Assembly: GCA_020746995.1 (NCBI GenBank) | Contig: JAGPXD010000006.1 | Coordinates: forward strand, 2,666,001-2,730,000 | Direction: 5' to 3' | Origin: Plectosphaerella cucumerina | Lineage: Eukaryota > Ascomycota > Sordariomycetes > Glomerellales > Plectosphaerellaceae | DNA: 64,000 nucleotides | In this document: positions 8,301-19,872 of the stretch, piece after piece | Layout: the number at the start of each line of letters is the position of its first letter | How positions within the stretch are numbered: position 1 is the stretch's first letter | Notes under the pieces: model-generated | The model's input: only the letters and a program-made list of their open reading frames with translations | Database searches by the model: none | What the model was told of the DNA's origin: nothing | Made by a program: the position numbers and the translations under genes

Positions 8301-11300
8301 TGGTGTGTCGGCCTTGGACAAAGGGAGGGGAGGGAGAATGGATGTCGGGTCACCGGTCCATTGACGGGCAAGCCGCTCGGTCCCAAGAACAAGTCCTTGT
8401 TGAGGATTCCAAAGGTGTCGACACAAGGAAAACAAAACACGTCAAGAAGCTGACGGCAGCAACGACGACGATGGGCAAGAGAAGATGGGAAGTCTTGGTG
8501 CGTGGTCCGGCTGCTGGGTATTTGTTGGACGGCGGCGTGCTGTTGCGGGGGGCATGAACACGACAGAGCGCCGGCAGATGGAACGGGGAAATTGAGGACC
8601 AGGCGTCACCGCAACTTTGCAATTCCACGGTTTTGCAGGGTCAAGAGAAGCAGTTGCTGTGCGCGTCGACGAGGGCAAGCCGATAGTCCAAGCGGGAGTG
8701 GGTTTCTTTGATCCCAAGCAGGCGTCTGGAGCGCGGTTGTGTGGTCGCCAGGGGCAGCGTGGGATGCTATAAGGAGACGATTGGATGGCAGCGGGCGGTG
8801 AAGGCGATGATCTGGGCCCAGATGCAAGGGGCTGCTGCAGGACGTGGGTTCAGCTGGAATTGGCCGATGAGAGTCGAGATTGAAGACCGGGGGGCGGTTG
8901 TGGGTTGGGGTTTCGCGAGTGCCGGGAGGCCTAGAAGATGATAAGAAGAGGCGAACACGATGGTCGTGCGTGCTCGTAGGTAATGTCCGGGCGCGATGGT
9001 CGGTGCAGCGAGCAATGTCGGTTGATGGTATAATAAGGAAGTCGTGATGTTTGAGGTGATCTCCGAGACGGGGTGCTATGAGATGAGATCTTGGCTTCAG
9101 GCAGGCGAGAGGTTGAGGATAAGGGCACTCGTCAATGGCGAGAAGCGTGCTGTGCTGTGCGGTGATGTGCTGTACAGGAGGTATGCAGGCGGATCGGATC
9201 GGGGGATGCAGGTGTCGTCTGATGTCTGATTTCACCTCAACATCTGTGACGCAGCGGAGGGCGAGGCGGGCGGGCGGACGGACGGGTGATGAGCCTATAT
9301 CACAAGGCGTGCTGATGGACTGGAACTGGTGCCGCCGCTGTCCGGGCCGGTTCCTGGTCAACGGCTACCGGGGATGTGGCCGCGAGGCGGGCAGACTGGG
9401 GGCGCCCCACGACCAAGGGAAAAAAGAGTTGCGCGCCGTCGATGGTCGCAGCGGGAATGGAAGGGCCTAGGCAAGCAAGCGGGATCCGCCGTGGACTTGA
9501 TGCGCGGCGGTGGAGGTGTTTTGGCCCGTCGATGGCGAATGGTGCGCCTTTGGACGACGTAAGGTGGATCGCAGGGCTTGTCTGTCTGAGGGGGGATGGC
9601 CCCAGGAGGAGTTGTTGGGCCCGCCTGGGGTGGTTGGTGAAGAAGTTGAAGAAGCGGTCAAGAGGGCACCAAGGGAATATTCTCGGAATATCAACCAGGT
9701 TGTTTGTGCCCGTGTGTCGTCGAGGAAACAGGGTCAGGAAAGGCAGATGAGAGCGGGGAGAAAGAACTTGTTCAACTCGGGCAGAGCGATGAGACGAAGG
9801 CGCACAGAGAGGCCTCGGCCGCCCTTGGTGCTCGTGTCGCGGCGGAAGCTCCGTGGTCGTTCTGGTGGTGGTGGTGGTGGTGGTGGTGGTCTTGTCCTAC
9901 AGCCCGTCCGGCAATAAAAGATCGGTCGGGTGCTCAGGCCGGCCTGCGCGATGAGGTGATTTGACGCGATGGCTGCACCAAGAGAAGGCTTGTGCCTGCT
10001 TCTATCGCCCTAGCTTGCTACGCAGTGCAAACAAACCCCGACGAGAGGGGGCCAGGTGACCGAAACGACGAGCTGGTGGCTGTCCGATGTCGCTGCACGA
10101 GGTAGGCTTGCTTGGCTTGGTAGGATGATGCCTCTTCCCCGCCTGAAGCAGTTGGTCTTGGCTCCCGTCCGGTCAGCGCCAGGCGCAGTAGCGAAGCGAT
10201 GCAATATGCAGGGCGACGATGGTGTGGGGGGCTGTGCAGCCTGTGCTCGGCGGATAACGATGCTTCGCCGTGCCGTTGGGAAACAAACTGGTGGGACGAG
10301 GAACGGCCAAGAGAAGAGAATGAACTGCCGGTGAGAGACGAGTGAGAGGTCGGCGAGAGTGACAGAGGAGGCCGGTGAAGGGAGAGGCGAAGGGCGTCTT
10401 GAGGGCATAAGTATGCATATCGGCCAAGAGTCGATCACAAGGATCTAGACGCCGCCAGGACATGGACGTGCTGGACGTCGTGAATAGCATCACAAGCACA
10501 TGTCATTCCTCGTCGCCGACCTGAGAGAAACACTAACGCAAAGGCCTCCGAGTGCTCGGTGTTTTGGACCGTCTCACCCGCCCACCAACACGAACCAAGG
10601 GGAAGGAAGGCACCTGCCGCTGCCGTTGCCGCTGCACCAGTGCACCTGCCCTGCACACCCGACGGCTCCAAACTCCAGTGGACGACAGGACGGGACGGGA
10701 GGCAGGACCGGGACATTTCACATGCCAGACAGGGATCCACCTCGCTGTCGCACCTGCCGCCCTTCTGTCTCCTCGCCCTGTCCAACCCTCGTCCGCCCAA
10801 TCACTGCCGGCCGCGTTCCCGCATGAAGCCCCACGATGCGCCCTGAGCTGGCGAAGGAAGGAGGGGTGACCCATCGTCACTGCCCATATCCGCCATGCTA
10901 AGTTGGCCGGCCATCCAATCATCGCTGCCGAGATGACCTGGCCCAAAACCCGTTGCTCTCTCCACCGCCGCGAGACGCCGCACCGATTCTCTGCATCTTC
11001 ACCGCACTCAAATACACGTTGCCCACCTCGACTGCCAGGTGGGCAGGGTTCGTGGGCCGGTGGATCTCGCTTCCCGACGTTCGAGACCCGCGAGGAGTCA
11101 CAGTCATCAGCCCTAACATCACCGAGTATCGCGATCACAACAACACTGCCGGCAGAGCCAGGTTCAGCCAGCTGTCGCCCATCTGCCAGACGATGACACC
11201 CTCCCGATCTTCCTCCATCCAGCCCCCGTCAGGGCCATCACACATCACCTGCCTCACAGCCAGATGCAATCCCACCGTCCAATCCAGCAACGATCGCCAC

Positions 11301-14300
11301 GCGGGATGGTCACGCTCCCACGATCCAGGAACGCCGCGCAGCCACCCCTGCCCCCTCATTGCCCTCTCAGCTCTCAGCTGGACCCGCTCTCAGACATCGT
11401 GTCTCGCCCACGGCCATCCACGACACTTGACGACATGTGAATTCCTCGGTCGGCCTGGGCTGGTATCACGAGACTTCACCTCGGTCGAGTCTGACAAGTA
11501 CGTATCAGGCTGCCTCGGGCTGGGCTCCAGCCTCTGAACGGCATCACACAGCTGTCTCGGAAATCAGTCGGGTCGATCCCGTCGACAGTCGACCCGTTCG
11601 TTGCAGTGACTCAAGCACTTTCACGATCCGTGCCAACAATACGGCCCTTCCCATTGGACCGATGAGCTTGGACTATGGCGTCGACGGTTGGTTGTGAATC
11701 TAGAGCCATGCATCGTCCTCGCCCACCTCTCATGTGAGAGGACCATCCTCGTGTTAGAGGACCACTCTCTAGGGAAGCCGTCAATCTCCCAGTGGTCGAG
11801 CCGAGACATGGCCCTTGTGCAAAGACATCTGAACCTTTGCTGTCGTTGCTGAGACGAAGCCCGTCTTGTTCATAGGTCGACGCTCGATGTCGCCCCGATT
11901 CTCAAGTTCATGCCATGACCCGTAGCTGCTTTGAAGTCGGAGGACGGCGTTCTCGTCACCCCGCGGAGACCTGGGCTATCCAGTGTTATTGCGATACTCT
12001 CAGGGCTGTTCTGTAGGTACCTACCGCAGCCTACCTAGACGCGGTGAGGGAGCAAATCTCCGTCGGTCAAGAACCACTCAGGGCTCACCATGCAATGTCT
12101 ATTCGCGGGCTTGACTATCGCCAGAAAACACATGCACCGCGTCGAACATGACGCATTGACTGGGTTGAGCTCGTCTCAAGAGGCTTGCAAATACTCATTC
12201 TTACTTCTATGGCTCAACTCACTCAAGAGCCTATGCCAGCAAGTCAGTCGATCGGAACGCACCTACTTTGAGCGATGAGCTGACAACGAGGAGCATGGGG
12301 GGCCAAATGGGCAAAGAATAGGGCTTATCTACAGAGGCAGTACGATTAGCCGCCGAAATCATTGCTCGAGAGCACATCTTCACGACAATCGGTCATCGAG
12401 CGCGGCCTGTGATCTCGCATTTCAGATGCACCTATGCTCTTCCGAGGAGGTTTGGCAGGGCACAAATACAGATTACTACAAAGCATCGGAGCCATTACTG
12501 GCCACCAACAATGAGCTAGTTGATACGCAATTCGACGTCAAAGTAGCTCAAAGAACTTGAATAAGGCCTTTTCAAACCATTCTAGGCACCCTTTCTTTCA
12601 CCAGCACCTCGGGGCTTTCCGTCCCTCGCCTTGACTTCGAGCATGTCTCGGTAACCGCATACTGTAGCTGGGTAAGGTTATAGAATTCAGAGCGATGATT
12701 TCTATTCCCAAGGTACGACAGACTTGAGCAAGCTTGATGAGGTCAACTTGTGTGAGCAATAGAACATGATGGACTGGAGAGCTGATGCATGCACGACATG
12801 TAGGCGCGAACTTCCACGTCTTGCCGATGAGTAGACTTACTGTCACTTTGGGCGAGAAGCCTGCTTGTCAAATTCAGAGCTGTCTCTTTCGAGCCTATCA
12901 AGGTTTGCAAATATTGCCGGCAGATAGTCATCACGGCCGCAGTGACGCCGTACAGGTCGTAGCCTGGCTACGAGATGTCTGAGTCTTACTCCAATTCAAA
13001 AAGCAAAATGAGGAGCTGTTCACCCAAGTACCATAGTTGGTAGGCCTACCTGATGTTGCTGACTGCCTTGCGGCTGCTCCGAAAACTTTTTATGTGATGG
13101 GATTCTGCCGTCCGGCCTGTGGTCTCAACGACTCGGGAGTCGGTCGCCACTCGCACGAACTGAGGCCAGGCCATCGGTTCATGCATGTCCCCAAACAAAA
13201 GGGACGACATCATGTAAATCTCGAGGAATTTGGATGGAAGCTGGGGTGTCTGAGGTAATCTGTTTGCCTGTACGTCAGGTTATGCCCAGAAGGCATACCC
13301 CTAACAGTGGTATTTGTATGGCAACTGGCACATCAATCTTTGATGAGGAGAGTCTTTCGGCCGAATCTCCCGACCTCCTCCGGAAGGATAGACAGAAAAT
13401 CAAAGAAAGAGACTTTGACATGAGGGAGATTCGACTACCTTTTCGGCTGTTGTTGCAACGGTTCATCTCCAATGGCAAACACTTCAAACCTTTTTCGAGA
13501 TTTACATCGGGGATTCGCGGGAGTTTTGGCCCCACATCGGCATGTTGCAGAAGGCATCTTCCTTGAGTTTTATGTTTTCCCCTGGGAGAAATGAGTCCAT
13601 CAAATAAGTTGCATTAACACTTGGGATTATAACCTCGAAGATGGAGTCGGAGGAGAAGACGGCCGCGAAAACGATGTCCCGTCGTTGGAAGTGGAAGCAA
13701 GGAGGTCTCGGGATACCTCATTCGGCGTAGCGTGATCCAACCTCGGGACGTTCTTCCCAGAAATAATGCCCGCGAGGGCCACCGCCAGCGAATGGCAGCA
13801 GGGCATTTGGGCCTTGTGGGCGCCCGTTGGCGGTCTCAATGAGCGATTAGATAGGTGATCTGCAGCGGATATGCCCTCGGATTTCGGCAGTTGGGTGGGT
13901 TCAAAGTGGTGAAGATGACGTCTGCTGTGGACTCGGCGGTGCACTCGAGATGGTGAAAACAAGGTGTTTTCCAGGTCAAAGATGTCCACAGCGGAGCCCA
14001 GCTGGTCCTACATACCAGTTTGCAAACTGCGATACGGGTCGCGGTGGGCCATGTCCGTTAAAGAAAGATAATACCACTCATTTCAGAGGGCCCGAGGCTC
14101 GTGAGAGTGATCCCCCAGATCCCCGGGGGAAGCATCTGGGGAGGCCAAACTCTAGCATCGCCTCCGCGCCAGATTATTCGCCTCTGGCTTACACCCAAAC
14201 AGCATCGGCTTGTCTGTTTGGGGCAACCGCCGCAAGTTCCCCGAATCTCCAAATCTTCGCTGCCACGCCACCCGATGTACCGCTGTGAACCAACTCGAAG

Positions 14301-14925
14301 TGACATTGTCAGGATTCCCTCTCCTGGGACCCCGGAATCCTACCTTGTTCGAGGTCACAAAACCCTTCTCCGGGGGCTCCATGTGGAGCTCAGGGGAAGG
14401 GCTAATTCCAACGGCGAAACGTGAGAGGTCATCGACGGCCTCTTCTGACTCGGAGTAACAGAGATTTACCACCCGCAATGACGTAGCGGTACCAACCATC
14501 CCTCCACATCTAATCAAGCGTCACGCCATGAACGCTGCATGTCATCGACAAAGGCCCTTTTCTGACCTCGCCCTGAGGGCCGAAGGGCTCTTGGCGACCG
14601 GGCCGGGTTCCACAGGTTTGGAAAGCCGTCGCGGTGAACGTTGTCGGCCGTGTCTCGGTTGGCCGAATCTGCGCTTCCATGGACGTGATCAGCGTTCTTA
14701 AATACCCTGACGCTTCCCCTCCGATCTTCACGTTGCTGCATCTTGGCTACTTGGCACGTGGAGGCGACCTCTTTTCTGCAATCATCCATTCGCACCGTGA
14801 GCGCTCGAAGCGACAGATCGTACCTGGAGATTCTCCGCAGCTACACCTCACATCGGATGCAAGATCTATCACTCTTCTTGTCTTGACCAACGCGACACAT
14901 TGCTTCATACGAGATCACCGCCATC
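8301..14925. other. 6.6-kb gene-poor region
   Basis: No reading frame on either strand carries a recognisable signature, and none could be joined by splicing into one. Long frames between 8.5 and 11.5 kb are GC-driven and overlap on several strands and frames. From about 12.0 to 14.0 kb the sequence is visibly less GC-rich and frames are short. The left part probably holds the promoter of the gene ending at 7398, and the last few hundred bases the promoter of the sugar transporter. Decayed or non-coding elements cannot be excluded. Confidence 0.5.
9862..9890. repeat. (TGG)n microsatellite
   Basis: About nine uninterrupted TGG units within the gene-poor region. Confidence 0.9.
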
Positions 14926-17219
14926 ATGGTCGGAATCACTCAGAAGTTCTTCGGCCTTCGTGGCAAGCAGCTTGGCTGGATGATCGGCTTCTGCGCAGGT
15001 GAGTCTCCTGGTCGGTCGACTTCTTCGGATCATGCTAACTGAGGCACCACTAGGCATGGATTTCCTGCTCTTCGGTTACGGTGCGTCTTCTTCGTGACAG
15101 ACATGAAGTCAAGTCGCCAAGCATCAGCCAAGGCAGACTGTGGGGGATATTCACAGATCGACACATCAACATCGTGGCCCGTCTTGGCTCCCCACCGCCT
15201 GATCGCATGGCACCTTGGCAGCGGGACGAACAGCATCTCGAACATTGGCTAACACATCCAAGATCAGGGTGTTATGGGCGGAATCCTGACGCTGGAAGCG
15301 TTCCTGGACCAGTTCCCCGATATTGTGAGTTCTCTCGACCACATTCTGCTTGGCTAAGTGCTAACTTTCATCTCAGGATCCCGCTGTAAGAACCGAGCAA
15401 GCGACGAGCTGATTTCTCATGCTAATACCATCACCAGAGGGCTCTCACTCCCGCAGAAGCTAGTAGCCGTTCTACGCACCAGGGTAGGTTGGACTGGTTC
15501 TCACATAATTGATATGTGCTTACCATAGCCCAGGCATCTCCATCGCCAGCTACAACCTAGGTTGCTTCTTCGGCGCCATCATGGCCATCTTTATCGGCAA
15601 CCCCCTCGGCCGCAGGCGCATGATCATCATCGGCACCGCCATCATGATTGTCGGCGCAGCCCTGCAGGCCTCTGCTTTTAGCCTGTCCCACCTCATTGTT
15701 GGTCGTATCATCACCGGCCTCGGCAACGGTCTCAACACATCCACCGTGCCCAGCTGGCAGTCGGAGACTTCCAGCTCTCACAAGCGCGGAAAGATGGTCA
15801 TGTTCGAGGGTGCTCTTATCACCGCCGGTATCATGATCAGTTACTGGATCGATCTGGGCTTCAGCTTTGCCCCTGGCAGCGTCAGCTGTGAGTAGCGACG
15901 GCAAGTCCAACGTCTTTGAGTGAAGGCTGACATTGTGATAGGGCGTTTCCCTCTCGCCTTCCAGATTGTGTTCTGCATCTTCATTCTCGGCACGGTCTGG
16001 AACCTGCCCGAGAGTCCCCGTTGGCTTCTTCTCAAGGGTGAGTGACTCCAGCTGCTTCCTACGCTTTTCAGCGCTAACACGCTCTTAGGCCGCGACGATG
16101 ATGCCCGTGAGGTTATTGCAGCTCTGGCCGATCTGCCCCAGGATCACCAGCTTGTCGACAACGAGTTTGTTTCCATCAAGGACACCGTCGAGGAGATGTC
16201 CAAGGGATCCTTCCGCGACCTGTTCACCATGGACGAGAACCGTCACCTTCACCGCGTCGTTCTCGCATACGTCAACCAGATGTTCCAGCAGGTAAAGTTG
16301 ACAAACTCGCGATACGACAGAATTCAGTCAGCTGACGATTCTCCAGATCAGCGGTATCAACCTCATCACTTACTACGCAGCCGTCATCTACTCAGACGTA
16401 TGCCCCCCCGTTGACTCCCAATTGGTTACTCGAGCTAACATGTCCACCAGCTCGGCATGTCTTCCTTCCTCGCACGTCTGCTGGCAGCCCTCAACGGCAC
16501 GGAGTACTTCCTTGCGTCTATCCCGCCCATCTGGCTCGTTGAGCGTGTCGGCCGCCGAAAGCTCATGCTCTTTGGCGCTGCTGGCCAGGCTGCCACCATG
16601 GCCATTCTCACTGGAGTGAACTCGCGAGACCAGCCCGCTTTCCAGATCGCCGGTGTTGTCTTCCTTTTCGTCTTCAACACCTTCTTTGCCATCGGCTGGC
16701 TCGGCATGACCTGGCTGTACCCTGCCGAGATTGTGCCCCTTCGCATCCGCGCCCCGGCCAACGGCTTCAGCACATCGGCCAACTGGATCTGGAACTTCAT
16801 GGTGAGTTCGAAGAGGATATCGTGTTGCAAAGCTCATCGACTAACACGTCACACAGGTTGTCATGATCACTCCCATCAGCTTCAACGACATTGGCCACTG
16901 GACGTACCTCATCTTTGCCGTGATCAACGCCATCATCGTGCCCGTGGTCTACTTCTTCTACCCCGAGACGGCCTACCGCTCGCTCGAGGAGATGGACGCC
17001 ATCTTCCACAAGGTCAAGGGTGCCAGCGGCTGGTTCTCCGTCGTCAAGGTCGCCAAGGACGAGCCCCGCCGCTACGGCAAGAACGGCGAGCTCCTCATCA
17101 ACTACGACGACACCGAGGAGAAGAGCCGCCACGCCCACCACTCTCTCGAGTCGCACGGCAACACCCACCCCAACGACGCCCTGTTCAACTCGACTGATGA
17201 GGAGAGGCTGAGGAAGTAG
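14926..17219 (+). CDS. MFS sugar transporter (hexose/pentose type), 11 exons
   Basis: Model: 14926-14998, 15054-15080, 15263-15324, 15377-15385, 15438-15483, 15534-15887, 15942-16037, 16089-16291, 16347-16397, 16451-16801, 16857-17219; 544 aa. The assembled protein shows the sugar-porter signatures in order: LLFGYDQGVMGGILTLEAFL after helix 1, GISIASYNLGC, GRRRMIIIG, PESPRWLL before the central loop, ERVGRRK, WLYPAEIVPLRIRAPANG, and FYPETAYRSLEEMD after helix 12. About 12 membrane helices and no signal peptide are expected, at the plasma membrane, importing a sugar by proton symport (family knowledge). Substrate cannot be read from sequence. Introns are 50-57 nt except the second (182 nt). 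Exon 4 is only 9 nt and is in frame, so skipping it would remove Asp-Pro-Ala without a frameshift. Confidence 0.93.
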
Positions 17220-17999
17220 AGGTCAGAATTTGCGAAGCAGACAAACAAGTTGTCTGCGGGAGTGCGCTCTTGAAGAGCTGCAGCTGGTGAAGGCAGGGTT
17301 CATCGACGCAGTTCAGAGTCCCTGACCGACTCACCACATGAGATTACGAAGAAACTGGAGAGATTGAATACCCGACGAAGAATAGAAGCAGAAGATTCGT
17401 ACTCAACACCTTGACCCGTCGTAATGTGCCGCATCTTGACAGGTCTTTTGAATAAATCAGAACTCGACATGCAGGAGTCACCCTCTCGCAATGGTTCGAC
17501 ATCCGTGACACCTCGGACAAATCCATGGTCCAGACTGACAAAGTCATGACTGCGTCAGGAATGCCCTGGCTAGACGTCGAGGTTACCATTTACAGCGTAG
17601 CTCAGCAGGGATGCCCCCCAGCCTCGGTATTCTCAGCTTCCCCGCGTCAGCCGTCGTGTCTGCCCTTGGCATCCCCGTGATGCGATGCGGGGGAGGGGTA
17701 TCCTAACCCCAATGGGCGAGCTGTTCAACATTTCGGGGTCAAGCAAACGCTGAACTCGCTGCTTCTCATGTAGGGATTACGTACGTAGCCTGCGGGAGAA
17801 CATGATCGTCAGGTTGTTTGTGCCGAGGGTGGCCGGCTTGTTGTAGCCCCTTCACCTCCATTCCCCGAGGGGTGTAACCTGGACAGCTTCACCTCAAAGA
17901 CGCGGAACGATTTCTTTCTCCTCTACTGTTCTCCTTCGCATTCGACGCCGCATCAATCGTTCTACAGCGTGTTTTGTTCCCCGCCTGGGCCACGACACA
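17220..17999. other. Intergenic: 3' UTR and promoter
   Basis: Separates two plus-strand genes. No additional gene was seen. The last ~150 bases are CT-rich and probably the leader of the acyl-CoA synthetase gene. Confidence 0.5.
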
Positions 18000-19872
18000 A
18001 TGGCGACCATCTTCGAGCGCCGTAATGGCCAAGTCATCTACCGCTCTCCAAACAATCTCAAGGTTCCAAACCTCGACCTTCTGACGTTCCTGCTCGACAG
18101 TAAGTGCCCTCACGAGCAACGCCCCCCTTGCGCGTCTTGGCCTTTCCATGCCTTACAAGGTGGCCAGATCCAGAGAATGCGGACCGATTGAACGATGACA
18201 CAGTCCTACACGCGGACGCTGCCGACCCATCACGATGCATCACCAAAGGACGGCTCGTCTCTCTGGTTGAACGCCTCGCGCATACCCTCAGCACCAAGTT
18301 CAGCATCAAAGCAGGCGACGTCGTACAAGTCGTCTTCACCGGCCACTACCTGGCGCCGGCTGTTTTCTACGCAATTCTGGCCACCGGCGCGGCTGTGGCA
18401 GCTTGCACCCCGTCTGCACCGCCGCAGGAGATGGCAAGGCAGATGCGGCTCACCGAAAGCAAGCTGCTCATCAGCAGCCCGGACTTAAGGCCGCTCGCCG
18501 CCGCTGGGGGAAGCCAGGCGGGACTGCCGGACAGCCACATCCTGTACATGGGTGACAATGACAACCTCTCCCTCTTCGAAGCCAAGTCGAACAAGGAAGT
18601 TCCGCTGTCTTCCGAGCGTCGACCGTGGCGCAGAATCACGTCGCCCGAGGAACTCGCCAACACAACTGCCTGTCTCATCTACAGCAGTGGCACCACGGGC
18701 GTCCCAAAGGCTGTCAAGATCTCCCACGCCAACATGGTAGCCCAGGCCTACCTCATCCTGACCCCTCTGAGGGAGTACTACGCGAAGCACGACCCGAACT
18801 TCCACCACCGGACCGTCGCCCATCTGCCCGCGGCGCACATCTCGGGGCTGCAGGGCTACTTCGTGAATCTGACCTACATGGGCGGCATCACGTACTGGAT
18901 GCCCAAGTTCGACTTTGCAAAGTTCCTGGAATACAACAAGCGCCTCAAGCTCACAATGTTCTTCAGCGTGCCGCCCATCTTCCTCGCCATCGCAAAGTCG
19001 CCGCTCGTCACGGACCAGTTCGACACGCTCGGGTTCGCGCACACGGGCGCCGCGGCCCTCGGAGGCGATATTCAAGCCCAGGCGCAGGCAAAGCTCGGCA
19101 AGGGCAAGGCGCCGCTGGGTCAGACGTGGGGACTCAGCGAGACCACGGGCGGCTTCACCACCCTTCCGAGACACCTGAGCGACGACACGGGCAGCGTGTC
19201 CATGATCGTGGCCAACTGCGAGGCCAGAATTGTCGACGAAAAGGGGCGCGATGTGGAGCCTGGCCAGGTTGGTGAGATGCTGGTTAGGGGGCCGATCGTG
19301 ACCAAAGGATACTTCAAGAATGAGAAAGCGAACCAGGAGGCGTTTGTTGATGGCTGGTTCTGCACGGGAGACAACCTGTACTTCAAGGATGGGAAGTTCT
19401 ACTACGTCGACCGCAAGAAGGTGAGCAGCGGAAACAGGTGTCTCTGCGAAGATGAGCTGACATCTCTTCCCCCCAGGAACTTATCAAGTACAAGGGTTTC
19501 CAGGTCGCGCCCGCCGAGCTAGAGGCACTCCTCGTGACGAACCCGAAGATCCAAGACGCTGCTGTGATTGGCATCGAGTCGGACAACAAGGACGGAAATG
19601 AGCTCCCTCGGTATGTGGACCCAAGGATGACCCTGTTCATCGGCCGCGAGTGCATCTGCGAGGCTAATAAATGCAGCGCATATGTTGTCGCCGACAAGTC
19701 TCAGGTTTCAGGGAAGGAAATAGCCGACTGGGTGGCTTCTCAGGTTGCACCGTACAAGCAGCTAAGGGGCGGCGTGCACTTCATCGATGTCATCCCCAAA
19801 AGCCCCGCGGGCAAGATCTTGCGCAAAGATCTCCGGGCGTTGGCAGCGAGGATGAAGGGGCCGAAGCTGTGA
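18000..19872 (+). CDS. Acyl-CoA synthetase, 4-coumarate:CoA ligase-like (AMP-binding, peroxisomal)
   Basis: Model: 18000-18099, 18168-19420, 19477-19610, 19677-19872; 560 aa, normal for the family. It would activate a carboxylic acid to an acyl-adenylate and then the CoA thioester. Visible signatures: the P-loop-like CLIYSSGTTGVPKAVKISHA (about residue 200), GQTWGLSETTGG (A5), WFCTGDNLYF and VDRKKELIKYKGFQVAPAEL (A7-A8 hinge), and the catalytic lysine motif SPAGKILRKDL (A10). The last three residues are PKL, a plausible PTS1, so peroxisomal location is likely. The last intron (66 nt) is in frame and stop-free, so a naive reading would retain it; the GTATGT donor and the family alignment (LPR-AYVV) support removal. 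The substrate is unknown: a fatty, dicarboxylic or aromatic acid are all possible. Confidence 0.92.

Noticed and set aside
8606..9361. 251-codon minus-strand frame
   Set aside because: Arg/Pro/His-rich composition, no ATG-supported conserved region, several competing frames.
10533..11138. 201-codon minus-strand frame and overlapping plus-strand frames
   Set aside because: All frames are open through GC composition; none shows a domain or splice continuation.
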